Assembly: GCF_003071345.1 (NCBI RefSeq)
Contig: NZ_QCYK01000001.1
Coordinates: 806,001-870,000 of the forward strand
Length of the DNA: 64,000 nt
Direction: 5' to 3'
Origin: Chitinophaga parva
GTDB lineage: Bacteria > Bacteroidota > Bacteroidia > Chitinophagales > Chitinophagaceae
In this document: piece by piece, positions 7,805 to 16,837 of the stretch
How positions within the stretch are numbered: position 1 is the first letter of the stretch
How the letters are laid out: every line of letters starts with the position of its first letter
Notes under the pieces: generated by a model
What the model was told of the DNA's origin: nothing
What the model saw: the letters and a program-made list of their open reading frames with translations, nothing else
The model's database searches: none
Translations under genes and position numbers: made by a program

Positions 7805-8842
7805 TCAATGTGATAATGGTTTACCTGGTCTTGGGAAGATCGTCTTGGGCTGGGAACCAGCCTGCCTTGCGGCTTTGCGGGCAGCGATTACCTGGTCGTG
7901 AAAACGCAGCCGAGCAACGGTGAAAGCTGCAACTTCGGCAGGCCTATCCCCTTCTGCGATGGCTACCAGGTAATGGTCTTTTCCATGCTGCTCAAATTTG
8001 GGAAGGCTGCTCAGGTTAAGTCCAAGGCTTTGTTGTAGGGCTGCTGCATCACCCGCAAAAGACAAATGAAAACCGGCGGCAGGCTGTGGTGCCTGCCCCT
8101 TCATGTGTTGGAACCCGATGCTGGCAATGTCGGCTTCTGGTGTTCGTAAGGTTACCCCCTCACTTGTCATGACGACGGGCGAGACGTGGCTGGGTAATAG
8201 GTTATAAAGTGGAAAATGGAGTAGCGCGTCCATGCCGGCAGCCAGGCCGTCAAAATGATGGCTGATACGGGTGAGTAACTTGCCGTCGTGGTTTTGGAAG
8301 GAGGCATCTACCCGGTGGGTGTCTTTGCCTTCTTGGCGTAGCGAGGTGGAGAGAGAAGTTACTACCTGGTCCAGGTTGGGGTCTACACGGATGATGTTTT
8401 TGTTGTTGGTGTCGTAGTCGGCTACCAGTTGGAGAATGGCTCCTGGGTCGTAATGGCTAAGCCGGTCCAGTGGCAGCTTGTATTTAGCCGCCATCTGCTC
8501 GGCAGGATCGGCGAAAACCAAATACAGGCCTGCAAACTGCCCGGTCCTGATATAACCAGATAACGGTAGACTGAGATAGCTGACCAGTTCTTTTTGGGTT
8601 GGCGTGTGGATGATGTCTACTTCGTTATACAAGGTGCTTTTGGGGCCGTCGGGTAGCAGTTCCTGTTCAAACATTTCGGTCGACAAGGAAAGCATATCAG
8701 TAAAGGCGGCCGAAAAGTGACGATAGTGCCGTAGTTCCAGAAACCGGTCATTGTTCAGTGATTCATTGGGGGAATGAACAAAGGACCCGGATACTTTGAG
8801 GGTGTAGGGCCAGTTGTTTTCGGAGAAAAATTCTTTTTCCAT
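7805..8842 (-). CDS. Array member 6: two-module paralogous protein
   Basis: 345 residues. It is closely related to member 4: both begin FF-(x)4-NWPY-x-L-(x)-(L/V)-SG and carry S(L)NxxRFL. Two modules are visible (about 10-175 and 185-325); the third C-terminal module of the other members is missing. Conserved elements include HYRHFSAAFTDML, AGLYLVF, L-S-x-YDPGAI-x(3)-V-A-x-Y in module one and ISHHFDGLAAGMDALLHFP in module two. No signal peptide, membrane segment or enzyme motif is seen. It is 20 bases upstream of member 7. Confidence 0.7.
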   Translation of the reverse strand: MEKEFFSENNWPYTLKVSGSFVHSPNESLNNDRFLELRHYRHFSAAFTDMLSLSTEMFEQELLPDGPKSTLYNEVDIIHTPTQKELVSYLSLPLSGYIRTGQFAGLYLVFADPAEQMAAKYKLPLDRLSHYDPGAILQLVADYDTNNKNIIRVDPNLDQVVTSLSTSLRQEGKDTHRVDASFQNHDGKLLTRISHHFDGLAAGMDALLHFPLYNLLPSHVSPVVMTSEGVTLRTPEADIASIGFQHMKGQAPQPAAGFHLSFAGDAAALQQSLGLNLSSLPKFEQHGKDHYLVAIAEGDRPAEVAAFTVARLRFHDQVIAARKAARQAGSQPKTIFPRPGKPLSH

Positions 8843-8875
8843 GGTAACGGATTGTTGTTGGAGGAAGAAATGTTT

Positions 8876-10294
8876 TTATATGGATTTACCACCTTGCCCT
8901 GGTGGAGGCTTGCGGCGGGACCGGGTCTTGGGTGTGTTCTTTTTCAGTGTTGTCTTTTCAGTAAAAGAAGAAAGGACAATGTGAAGGTCTTTATCGCGCT
9001 GGAGCTGCTTTAGCGGTGATTCGATTTCCCTGAAGGCCCTGACGAGGTAGTCAGGATCAACTTTTAGGTTGTAGCCTGCTGCCAGCTGGCCAGCGTTGGT
9101 CTTTTGTCTGAATAGATGGCCCGCGGTCTGCTGCCGCCGGTTGTCAACGAGTTCGATGGAGGAAACCGGCCGGTCGTCCAGGAGGGGTTTACCGAGCAGA
9201 TCCTTGCCTGCGGCAAGGAAATGGAGCATTGCTGTATATAGGGTTGGAAAGGTCCGTTCACTGTAGCTGGAGTCGGCTACGTTGGGAGACTGCGCGGCTC
9301 CAGCGATTTGATGGTGGTAGCGGATGCTAAAGGGCGCCTGGCCGTCGGCCGTAAGGCTGTCCCGAATTTTTTGCAGGGCAGCCAGTGGCTGCAGGACTTT
9401 GCCATCGTGGTTTAAAATTGCCACTTGCAGGTAATGCAGGTTGCCGTTTTGGTAAGCGGGGAGACCGGATAGTTCCACGCCGCTGTGGCGTTCCAGTTCC
9501 CGGGGGTCGGAGGTGGTGAAGATATAAGCGCCTTGCAAAAGCGATCCTACTTTGCTTCTGTCTTCGCGGATCAAGCTGGCCACCGGCACGTTCCTGCTGC
9601 CATATTCCAGGTCTACCCAGGCGATACCATGGTTGGGACCCATAACATTGGCTGCGCTGGATTGCATCCGCTGTAGATCGGTGGACACCAGGTGCGAAAA
9701 GGAATCAGGCAGGTTATGGAAGTGATAGGCCGTTTGCTGGTAGATGGTCGCCGTGGGTTGTCCCTTCAGAGAGAGGCGGTATTGCTCCAGTGCCTCCAGT
9801 TCCTGCTTCTTGATGATGGCTATCTTCAGGTCAGCTAGTCCAGGGTTTATTACCAGGGTCTGGCGATGGTCGAATTCATAGCTGGTCAGCCGGGCCATAT
9901 GCAGATCCATGGGCCCCAGTGGTTCCAGGGACAATCCCGCCAGCTTTTCGAACCGGTGAATACCGATATCAAAAGACAGGTACAGGCCGGGCTGCAGAAA
10001 TGGATTGCGGTGGTTATCTGCAATGGGCAGGTTAAGCATCGTGACGACTGGCTTTCCGGTCTCCACCTGGGTAATGCCAGCGCTATTGTACAAGCGGTTC
10101 CATTTGTTTTGTTGCCGCTCAGGGCCGAACTGGTCATCAAATCCGTACATATTGAGTTGCAGCAGCCCCTGGAGCGCGGTGGCCAAATGGTTGTAGTAGC
10201 TGATCTCTTTGGTCTTTTGCAGCAGCCTGCCATCGGAGGGAACTTTTATGATGGCTCCATCGATGCTTAACTGGTATTTCCACTGCCTTTCCAT
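8876..10294 (-). CDS. Array member 5: three-module paralogous protein
   Basis: 472 residues from the ATG at 10294 (MERQWKYQLS). A GTG at 10351 would add 19 residues that match no sibling. The order is module A (about 4-165), B (about 175-310) and C (about 330-450). Features include YYNHLATALQGLLQL, PGLYLSF and LARLTSYEFDHRQTLV in module A, and AYHFHNLPDSFSHLV in module B. The C-terminal 25 residues are strongly basic (KKNTPKTRSRRKPP), suggesting contact with nucleic acid or an acidic partner. The family is unknown; the closest sibling appears to be member 7. Confidence 0.7.
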   Translation of the reverse strand: MERQWKYQLSIDGAIIKVPSDGRLLQKTKEISYYNHLATALQGLLQLNMYGFDDQFGPERQQNKWNRLYNSAGITQVETGKPVVTMLNLPIADNHRNPFLQPGLYLSFDIGIHRFEKLAGLSLEPLGPMDLHMARLTSYEFDHRQTLVINPGLADLKIAIIKKQELEALEQYRLSLKGQPTATIYQQTAYHFHNLPDSFSHLVSTDLQRMQSSAANVMGPNHGIAWVDLEYGSRNVPVASLIREDRSKVGSLLQGAYIFTTSDPRELERHSGVELSGLPAYQNGNLHYLQVAILNHDGKVLQPLAALQKIRDSLTADGQAPFSIRYHHQIAGAAQSPNVADSSYSERTFPTLYTAMLHFLAAGKDLLGKPLLDDRPVSSIELVDNRRQQTAGHLFRQKTNAGQLAAGYNLKVDPDYLVRAFREIESPLKQLQRDKDLHIVLSSFTEKTTLKKNTPKTRSRRKPPPGQGGKSI

Positions 10295-10402
10295 ATCGTT
10301 AGTATTAAGGATTAAAATGTTGTCGCCTGGCAAGCCTTTGTAGGTTGTCACTTTCGATGCTTGGGGGACCTGCAGGTGGCCAGGATGCCCAGTGTGGGCC
10401 GG

Positions 10403-11437
10403 TTAGGGAGACTTGCTTCCACCCAGGCCAGCGAGGACCCGCTTTGCCTGGTGGGCGATGATGTGACGCAAAGTCCTTTTGGTGGTGGACCGCAGCTGCC
10501 GGTCCACTTGGTTTTTCAGTTGAGTGAAGGCTGGCAATTCCTGTGGTCTGCCACCTTCCAGGGTGGCCAGTTGGTAGTAGGGCGCTCCTTCGGGCGAGTA
10601 GATGGGCAGGGTGGTAAGGTCAAGGTCCAGGCTAGACTTGCCATTGGGCTTGGGCAGACATAGGTAAAAGCCGCGGGGAGGAGCCTGGTCCCAGGGATTT
10701 CTGGGCAGGTAGGCAACGGTGGCCAGGATCGAGCCACTGTTGGATAGCACAGTGTCCTTGGCCGTCATATGGATGGTCCGTTGCATGGGTGGAATTTTAT
10801 TTGCTGTCGGATGATGTAGTAGGCCACTCAGGGCATGCAGGTAGCTGTCAAAGTAATGGCTGATTTCCATGGTAAAGCCTCCAAATTGGCCATAGTAGGC
10901 GGTATGGAGTTGGAAGCGGTCTTTGCTGGTAAGCGGCCCTCCCTTCAGTCGAGAGATCAGCCCTGCCAGCTGTGGATCCGGCCGGAGGGTATGGGCGTCG
11001 CCGGATACATAAGAGGCTACCGGTATCCTGATCGAGGACGGATCGTAGCCCGAGAGCTGCTGCAGTGGAAGGTTATAGCGAGTTGCTACGGTGGCTCCCA
11101 GTGCTTCCAGTTGAAGATAGAGGCCAGCTTGCTGTCTGGTCATGGCGGCTGCCGACATTGGAACACTGTAAAGGCTAAACAGCTCCGCGCCACTACCGGT
11201 GGCAACTATGGCGGCACGCTGATACAGGGGCCGCGGGGGTGCTGCGGGGATAATGGTTTGATCAAAATTTTCAGGTGGAAGGGCCAGCAGCGCTGCCAGG
11301 GCAGTGGGTAGGTGATGAAAGTAGTGATCGTTGAGGAAGCGGTTATCATTTAGCGAGTTGAAAGGCGAGCTTACGATGGCACCGGAAAGCTCCAATTTGT
11401 AAGGCCAGTTCTTGTCGGCAAAGAAGTCGTTATCCAT
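10403..11437 (-). CDS. Array member 4: two-module paralogous protein
   Basis: 344 residues, the sister of member 6 by its N-terminus (FFADKNWPYKLELSGAIV) and length. Module one (about 10-165) has YFHHLPTALAALLALP, AGLYLQLEAL and LSGYDPSSIRIPVASY. Module two (about 175-310) has ISHYFDSYLHALSGLLHHP and GFYLCLPK. The C-terminal module of the longer siblings is absent. It lacks signal peptide, membrane segments and enzyme motifs. The alternation member 4 (two modules), 5 (three), 6 (two), 7 (three) suggests that a gene pair was duplicated as a unit. Confidence 0.7.
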   Translation of the reverse strand: MDNDFFADKNWPYKLELSGAIVSSPFNSLNDNRFLNDHYFHHLPTALAALLALPPENFDQTIIPAAPPRPLYQRAAIVATGSGAELFSLYSVPMSAAAMTRQQAGLYLQLEALGATVATRYNLPLQQLSGYDPSSIRIPVASYVSGDAHTLRPDPQLAGLISRLKGGPLTSKDRFQLHTAYYGQFGGFTMEISHYFDSYLHALSGLLHHPTANKIPPMQRTIHMTAKDTVLSNSGSILATVAYLPRNPWDQAPPRGFYLCLPKPNGKSSLDLDLTTLPIYSPEGAPYYQLATLEGGRPQELPAFTQLKNQVDRQLRSTTKRTLRHIIAHQAKRVLAGLGGSKSP

Positions 11438-11468
11438 GAGTGCTGTGGCTTTTATTGGTTAAGAAATA

Positions 11469-12872
11469 TCATATTCTACGGGAGCCTCCCTCGCTGAAAT
11501 GGCGAGGGCCGACGGTTCGTCGCAGTTCCTGGGCCTGGGCGGCCGCTGACTTGGCCATAAATAGCAAGGCGCCTTGGTGAGGTAAGTCTTTGACAAATGG
11601 ATGCAAGACATGAAGGGTGTCAGTGGAAAGATGGTCAGGGTTTATTTTCAGGTAGGTGCCGGCCGGCACGTGAGGTTGGTCGCGCAGGACGCTAAACATG
11701 CTGGCTACCTCATAGCGTTCGGTGCTGTGATAGAGAGTGGCTTGGTGGAGGTATTCCTTCTTTGACCATTTAACGGCATGGGTCACGTCAAAAGATTCCA
11801 GATCGATTTTGCGCAGTGCCGCCACTGCATCTTTAAGGTCGGCAAAGGTGTAGGTTTTAAAGGTGGCCGCCGTGACAGCATCCTTTTGTTCCAGGGATTT
11901 GAGTTCCCGGTACTCCAGTGAAAGGGTGAAAGGAGCGTTCTCAGGGAGTTGTACTTGTTGCAGCGATTTTGGGTCCTGTAGTGCTGCAAAGGCAGGTACG
12001 GGAGTAAAGACGTGGTCTGTGCCACGGATGCTACCGATGGGTAGTTCGAACCCATCATGACCGTAACCGGCAAAGGTCGAGAGGTTTACACCTGCGATGG
12101 CCTCCAGTCGGGCCAGACCGCCGATGACCAGAAGGCTGACAGGTCGGTGATCTTCAGACGTTTTGCTATCCACGCTGACGGTGACAATGGGAACACCAGA
12201 GCGTTCGGAGATCATGAGGTCTGGCGTTTCGGTCTCCCACCGGTATTTCGGGTCACTGGCCGCACTATCAAAATATTTGAGCCCTATGAGCTGATCAAAA
12301 GCCGCCGGCATCCCTGCATGATGGAAACGATGTACGGAGATCGCTGCATCGGTATCGAGTATACGCAGTTCATATTGCCAGGGTACCTGGACGCTGTTTT
12401 GTAGTTGCTCTATCATGGGTTCCAAGGCATGATCAGCGATTATCTTTTGGCTGTCATCATAGACCAGGCGGGCCAGTTGAACCATGGGCATGTCGTGGTC
12501 ATAGTGGCGAAACTGATAGAAGCTGGCCCCTATCCTGTTTTCCAGTGAACCAATGCTGTCCTCAGCGCCTCTATCATCGTTGTGATGCAGATATAGTCCA
12601 GCAGAGGGCCCATCGTTAAGCACATCTTCTATGGGAAGGATAAAGGTGGAGGCGATTTGATATTCGCTGCCGGGCGTTTTCTCCAAAACAAGGACTCGGG
12701 AGAGCTCAGGCTCGCCCAGCGACAGGTCTGGTGAAAGATACCGGTTCAGGGGAATTCCCAGTAAGGAAATCATGGCCTCATGGATGGTATCAAAATAACG
12801 CCGCTCTATGGGGACGTTTTCGTTGTCCCGGTAGGTGTGTAGTTCCAGTATATAGTTTGCATTGGGTTCCAT
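11469..12872 (-). CDS. Array member 3: three-module paralogous protein
   Basis: 467 residues from the ATG at 12872 (MEPNANYILEL). An earlier ATG at 12938 would add 22 residues that no sibling has. Modules lie at about 5-155, 160-300 and 310-440. The last module has the best-preserved version of the family signature: FADLKDAVAALRKIDLESFD, THAVKWSKKEYL and GTYLKINPDHL. Module one carries AGLYLHH and FRHYDHDMPMVQLARLVY. The protein looks cytosolic and non-enzymatic. The 93-base gap to member 2 is the second longest in the array. Confidence 0.65.
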   Translation of the reverse strand: MEPNANYILELHTYRDNENVPIERRYFDTIHEAMISLLGIPLNRYLSPDLSLGEPELSRVLVLEKTPGSEYQIASTFILPIEDVLNDGPSAGLYLHHNDDRGAEDSIGSLENRIGASFYQFRHYDHDMPMVQLARLVYDDSQKIIADHALEPMIEQLQNSVQVPWQYELRILDTDAAISVHRFHHAGMPAAFDQLIGLKYFDSAASDPKYRWETETPDLMISERSGVPIVTVSVDSKTSEDHRPVSLLVIGGLARLEAIAGVNLSTFAGYGHDGFELPIGSIRGTDHVFTPVPAFAALQDPKSLQQVQLPENAPFTLSLEYRELKSLEQKDAVTAATFKTYTFADLKDAVAALRKIDLESFDVTHAVKWSKKEYLHQATLYHSTERYEVASMFSVLRDQPHVPAGTYLKINPDHLSTDTLHVLHPFVKDLPHQGALLFMAKSAAAQAQELRRTVGPRHFSEGGSRRI

Positions 12873-12965
12873 GTCAGAGATCATTAACAGGTCAAAATGA
12901 GTGGATGTTATTGGCATTTGCAGGCTGCGCTGGAGCATATAAAAATGTGTTGACAGCCCTAGCGG

Positions 12966-14399
12966 CTATAGGCCACGGTGGCCATCGGGGCCCGGCCAGA
13001 GGGGGCGTGGTGCGTCTCCATGCTTTCGGACGTGTGGGGAGTGATCCTTGGGCAGTCGAGTAAATAAAAAATGAAAATCCTTTGTCTGCTGCATAGCGGA
13101 GAGCATAGGCGACAGAAAATGAATGCGCTGAATGGTCAGCTCGTCGGGGTTGACGGCAAGGCATAAACCTTCAGAGAGGGTGCCTGAATTGGTTGGGTTT
13201 TTAAACATCCTGGCTACCTCCCGTCCATCGTCTAAGAATAGGGCATGTAACAGGTAATGATCATCCCTGATTTTTGAGGCATGGTGTTGATCAAATAGTT
13301 GGGCGGGCATAGCGCGTAGCTTTTCCAGTCCTTCTACGAAGGTGTTTATGGGCTGGTAACTGCGTTGCAAATGTCTTTCTTGGACTTGGTCGGCTGCGAG
13401 GTTGGTGGGCGCATGGACTAATTCAATAAAATACCCTACAAGGGGTGGTGGGCTGGCCTCGGTCATCGCCCGGTTTATCTGATATTTTATGTCATCAAAA
13501 ATCCCGGCCGACATAAGTCGCTCGCCATTGCGGCTCATGCTGGCTATTTGTAAGGAATTTTGTTCAGCGCTGATGTCCGAGGGTAGCTCTATTCCTGGGC
13601 AATGGTGATGCATAAAAGACAGCAGGCCGTCTTCAAATTTTAAAAACAGCCCTGGTTTGGGCCACAGGTGGGCGGTTGGATCGTTAGGGAATACTAACCG
13701 CGTTTCAGCTAGTAGCTTGTTGGCCGGACCATAGAGCCCAAAATGTAGGGGAGTACGTTCCATTTCTGTTATGAAAGTTTTCAGCCCCCAGTCAAAGTGT
13801 GGGGCCTGCAACAGTCCCTGCAGGGCGGCCATGCCATTATCGAAATAATAGTTGGTACTACCATGGCTCCTTTGCCCTGCGTGTAGATCAGTGTTGGCGA
13901 TGGTAAACCGGAATTGCCCACGGTTGGCTATGGCAGCCGATAGGTTGTCATATACGTCAAGTACTCCCCTGTCGATGGTGACCGCTATGCCATCTTCCTT
14001 TTGATACTGGGCCAGCCAAAGGTTGGACTTAGCACTGTTGTAGCCTTTGATGCGAGAGAATTTACTTTCATCCGGCCTCAGTAATTGTTCAAAGTCAAGG
14101 ATGGTGCCGTTGGGATTTGAAAGGTATAAGCCAGACTTGGACACGGGTACGGCCTCGATGACGGTGGGCACAACACCCAAGGTGAGCAGGACTTTGTCCA
14201 ATTGCCCGTTATAGATTTTGGCAATATGGCGATGGTGCTTGCTTTGTGCCAGGTGGTCGTGATCAGCTTCTTCTATGGCATAGGTCAGCAGCTTGTGGGT
14301 GGCCTGCTCTAAGGTGGAGAAACTATGCTCTTCTCCTATTACCTTTCCATGTTCCCGTTTCTTAAGCAAGAGATGATATTTCCACGGATCCTGTTTCAT
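12966..14399 (-). CDS. Array member 2: three-module paralogous protein
   Basis: 477 residues starting MKQDPWKYHLLLKKREHG. It is most similar to member 1: module A of both has E-x-H-x-F-x(2)-L-x(2)-A-x(3)-L-x(2)-Y-x-(I/L)-E-x-ADH and SGLYL/AGLYL followed by a G-T-I-x-DFE segment. Module B has YYFDNGMAALQGLLQAPHFDWG and KPGLFLKFEDG. Module C has FVEGLEKLRAMPAQLFDQHHASK and ends DFHFLFTR. The tail after that (HVRKHGDAPRPLWPG) parallels the tail of member 1. No localisation signals or catalytic motifs are seen. Confidence 0.7.
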   Translation of the reverse strand: MKQDPWKYHLLLKKREHGKVIGEEHSFSTLEQATHKLLTYAIEEADHDHLAQSKHHRHIAKIYNGQLDKVLLTLGVVPTVIEAVPVSKSGLYLSNPNGTILDFEQLLRPDESKFSRIKGYNSAKSNLWLAQYQKEDGIAVTIDRGVLDVYDNLSAAIANRGQFRFTIANTDLHAGQRSHGSTNYYFDNGMAALQGLLQAPHFDWGLKTFITEMERTPLHFGLYGPANKLLAETRLVFPNDPTAHLWPKPGLFLKFEDGLLSFMHHHCPGIELPSDISAEQNSLQIASMSRNGERLMSAGIFDDIKYQINRAMTEASPPPLVGYFIELVHAPTNLAADQVQERHLQRSYQPINTFVEGLEKLRAMPAQLFDQHHASKIRDDHYLLHALFLDDGREVARMFKNPTNSGTLSEGLCLAVNPDELTIQRIHFLSPMLSAMQQTKDFHFLFTRLPKDHSPHVRKHGDAPRPLWPGPDGHRGL

Positions 14400-14447
14400 A
14401 AAAATGTATTTGACTTTTCCAGCGCATTTAAAAGAGTTCCTGCCTCG

Positions 14448-15872
14448 TTACAGGCTGCGGCCGGATCCTGTACCGGACTGCAGGTGACGGGGAGTGGTGC
14501 CATGCTTAACACTGGGTGCCGGCTGGGTGCCTGGGTGGGTAACCAGGAAGTGGAAATGCCTGGGCTGTTTCATATTGGAAAGCAGGTCCAGGGCTGCCAG
14601 ACTTTGTAAGGAAAGATTGTCTGGGTTGACCTGCAGGTACAGACCAGCAGGAAGCTCCTGCGTCCCGGGGCTCTTGTAGAGGCGGATCACCTCCTTTCCA
14701 CTCTCAAATAGCTTGGTGTGCAACAGGTACTCGCCTGTCATGTGCTTTACGGCATGGGTGCGGTCGTACTGTTCGGGCGCCATGGCTTGTAACTGCCGCA
14801 GACCATCCTGCAGGGAGTGGACCGGCGAGGAGACGATGCGCATGAATTCGGGATCGGCAAGCTCCGGGAGAATGCGAGCGGGCAGGTAGGTATGCTCCAG
14901 TCGATAGGGCGGTTCTACCGCGGGACGAAAGATGCCTATTTCGCGGGCTATATCCTGCTGTAGTTGCAGAAAAGCGGGGGTGAGCCTTAGTCTTGTGAAA
15001 TCATTATTAAAATCGGCGATGACTAATGCGTTGTCTTCAAATTGAGGATCATGCCTTTTGGGAGCCGTTATGGCAGCCTCCCGCCTGAAGGCTTCGTAGC
15101 CGTCGGGAAAGGACAGGAAAAGTCCAGGCTGGGGCCAGTAATGGCCGCCCTCATCTCCGTGGCGTACCAAGTCGGTTGCCATCAGTAGCGTACCCGCCGG
15201 GCCACTGAGTTGCAAGCTGGTGGGGCCGCCTGGGTCTAAAAAATTGCTTTCCTCCCCGCGCTTGAGATAGGGATGATGCAGCAGCGCCGAAAATGCAAGG
15301 GCGGCGTTGTCATAATGATAGGCTTCCGTATTGTAGGTGCTCACCGGGTCATAGCTGACTCGCACCTGTTGGGTAAAGGATACGGCGAAGGCGCCGGTTC
15401 TGCCGATGTCTTCACTGATATTTTCCAGCAGGGGGACCAAGCCAATATCTTCGGTGGTTAACCGTTTGGGATCATGGATATAGGCAAGCACACGCAGGTC
15501 TTTTTTATTGCCATCATAGCCCTCGATGCGAAACATATCCTGGCCGAGCTTTTCTTCAAAATCGTAGATAGTGCCTTCCGGGGTGTGCAGGTACAGGCCA
15601 GCAGGCGTTTTTTGAAGATCGGGATAGGTCAGTGGCTCGGCGATCAGTTCCACAAGTGGCGTGGGATTGCCGCTTTCGTAGATGGAGGCGATAGTTTTGT
15701 TTTGGCTGCCACCGGCAAGGGTGGGATGATCGGCTCCCTCCAGCCCATATATAACCAGGCTGCGCATGGCGCCTGGCAGGTCCTGGAAGTAGTGTTGTTC
15801 GTGATGGATGTTATTACTGTTAGCATCTTGCTTACTTAGTTGCAGTTGATAGCTATGAGAGACGTTGTCCAT
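14448..15872 (-). CDS. Array member 1: three-module paralogous protein, first gene of the array
   Basis: 474 residues starting MDNVSHSYQLQLSK. Modules lie at about 5-155, 160-320 and 325-450. Module A has HYFQDLPGAMRSLVIYGLEGADH, AGLYLHTPEGTIYDFE and RIEGYDGNKKDLRVLAY. Module B has AYHYDNAALAFSALLHHP and QPGLFLSFPDG. Module C has LQDGLRQLQAMAPEQYDRTHAVK, AGLYLQVNPDNLSLQSL and HFHFLVT. As the first gene downstream of a hairpin terminator it may carry the array's own promoter. It is the clearest reference sequence for defining the module. Confidence 0.7.
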   Translation of the reverse strand: MDNVSHSYQLQLSKQDANSNNIHHEQHYFQDLPGAMRSLVIYGLEGADHPTLAGGSQNKTIASIYESGNPTPLVELIAEPLTYPDLQKTPAGLYLHTPEGTIYDFEEKLGQDMFRIEGYDGNKKDLRVLAYIHDPKRLTTEDIGLVPLLENISEDIGRTGAFAVSFTQQVRVSYDPVSTYNTEAYHYDNAALAFSALLHHPYLKRGEESNFLDPGGPTSLQLSGPAGTLLMATDLVRHGDEGGHYWPQPGLFLSFPDGYEAFRREAAITAPKRHDPQFEDNALVIADFNNDFTRLRLTPAFLQLQQDIAREIGIFRPAVEPPYRLEHTYLPARILPELADPEFMRIVSSPVHSLQDGLRQLQAMAPEQYDRTHAVKHMTGEYLLHTKLFESGKEVIRLYKSPGTQELPAGLYLQVNPDNLSLQSLAALDLLSNMKQPRHFHFLVTHPGTQPAPSVKHGTTPRHLQSGTGSGRSL

Positions 15873-15919
15873 AAAAACGAATTGAGGATTAAGACGCTGT
15901 AGAAGTACATGGATAAAAT

Positions 15920-15951
15920 GCCGGCAGGTGAGCTGCAGGGCGCCTGCCGGC
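15920..15951 (-). terminator. Terminator-like hairpin separating the array from the tra operon
   Basis: GCCGGCAGG (15920-15928) and CCTGCCGGC (15943-15951) form a perfect 9-bp stem. On the minus strand it is followed by ATTTTATCC. It lies 27 bases beyond the stop of the gene ending at 15979 and 47 bases before the array's first ATG, so it may end the tra transcript or attenuate read-through. Confidence 0.55.
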
Positions 15952-15978
15952 GGGTGGTTTTGGTGCTGAAGGCACTAC

Positions 15979-16812
15979 TTATTGGTGTCTGCCCGAACTT
16001 CGCCCAGGGCTCATCTCACGCGGGTTCCGGTTATACCGGTGCATGGGAGTCTGCCCTGGGTTGTCGACGTGTCCTTGATTTTGTCCTTCTTTCCTGGCCT
16101 GGTCTGCCTGTTTTGCGGCTTCGGTGCGAAACTGATCGTGTTTGAGCAAGGTGCCTTCCTCGTCACGGATATGGAAGGTGCCTCTGGAGGGATTGGCGCT
16201 GATGAAGACTTTGGGAAGGCCATCCTGGGCGGCAATTTCAATTTCCCCGCCCTTTTTCATGGTCTCGATGGCTTTACCCATATCGGAAGGCATCCGCAGT
16301 TGGGGCTTGAAGACAAAGTCACCGAGCTTCTCGGCCATATTAAAATCAGGAGATTCCACCACCCTGAAGTTGTCATGCTTGGTTTTGTGTTTAAAGTCCA
16401 GTTGCAGCCAGACGGTATGTTCTATACGTTTTTCTTCGGGCTTGGCAGCTTGATCATTAAATTCGACATAAGTTTTTTGCACTGCCCGGGGAACTTCGGT
16501 GTCCCACAACAGTTGCTGGCCTTCCGTTTTGGTGATCTTGCTCGGTGCGGGAAACCACTGGCTCACGCCTTGGTTGGTGGTATTATCGGTCAGGGTTACA
16601 CGCTGGCCGTTATAAAATACCTGTCCGGCCTTCACGCCGAATTCCAGGTCATGGGCGGCCGTAATTCTGCCGAGATTTTCCTTGTGTTCAATGGCGTATC
16701 TGCCGTCTTCCCGCTTGGCGAGTTTTGCTATTTCGGGGTGGTATTGTTCCCCGAACCCGGAAAAGAATACATCCCTCTGTGCCTTTTCTACACTATCCAT
16801 TTTCTGTTCCAT
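15979..16812 (-). CDS. Hypothetical ICE protein, possibly DUF3945/DUF4099-like
   Basis: 277 residues, start MEQKMDSVEK. The first 100 residues are helix-poor (DLEFGVKAGQVFYNGQRVTLTD). The middle has a long charged segment, and about 205-225 reads LPKVFISANPSRGTFHIRDE. From memory this resembles the ANPQ-type motif in DUF3945-containing proteins of Bacteroides conjugative elements, a weak family assignment. The last 50 residues are low-complexity and basic (GRSSGRHQ end). It is soluble, with no signal peptide. It follows the basic repeat-rich gene at 16838 after 25 bases and probably belongs to the same tra transcript. Confidence 0.55.
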   Translation of the reverse strand: MEQKMDSVEKAQRDVFFSGFGEQYHPEIAKLAKREDGRYAIEHKENLGRITAAHDLEFGVKAGQVFYNGQRVTLTDNTTNQGVSQWFPAPSKITKTEGQQLLWDTEVPRAVQKTYVEFNDQAAKPEEKRIEHTVWLQLDFKHKTKHDNFRVVESPDFNMAEKLGDFVFKPQLRMPSDMGKAIETMKKGGEIEIAAQDGLPKVFISANPSRGTFHIRDEEGTLLKHDQFRTEAAKQADQARKEGQNQGHVDNPGQTPMHRYNRNPREMSPGRSSGRHQ

Positions 16813-16837
16813 GGTAGTTTGATTTTTTGAGTTAAGA

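Larger units (their letters stand above)
6378..15872 (-). repeat. Tandem array of seven paralogous genes (19 copies of one module)
   Basis: All seven genes point the same way with gaps of 20-108 bases and no other gene between. Five encode three modules and two encode two. Each module is about 130-160 residues: an opening strand pair (Y-x-L-x-L), an aromatic-rich (H/Y)-(Y/H)-F ... A-L-x-x-LL helix, an E/V-rich strand, a G-L-Y-L strand, then a (G)Y-x(6-10)-L-x-(V/L)-A-x-Y strand. Nucleotide identity is low, so the duplications are old. The array sits between conjugation genes and the primase/methyltransferase genes, as part of one long same-strand block. Confidence 0.8.

Noticed and set aside
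15982..16830. Long plus-strand frame of 282 residues antisense to the 15979-16812 gene
   Set aside because: It has no domain pattern and lies entirely across a better-supported minus-strand gene in the tra operon.
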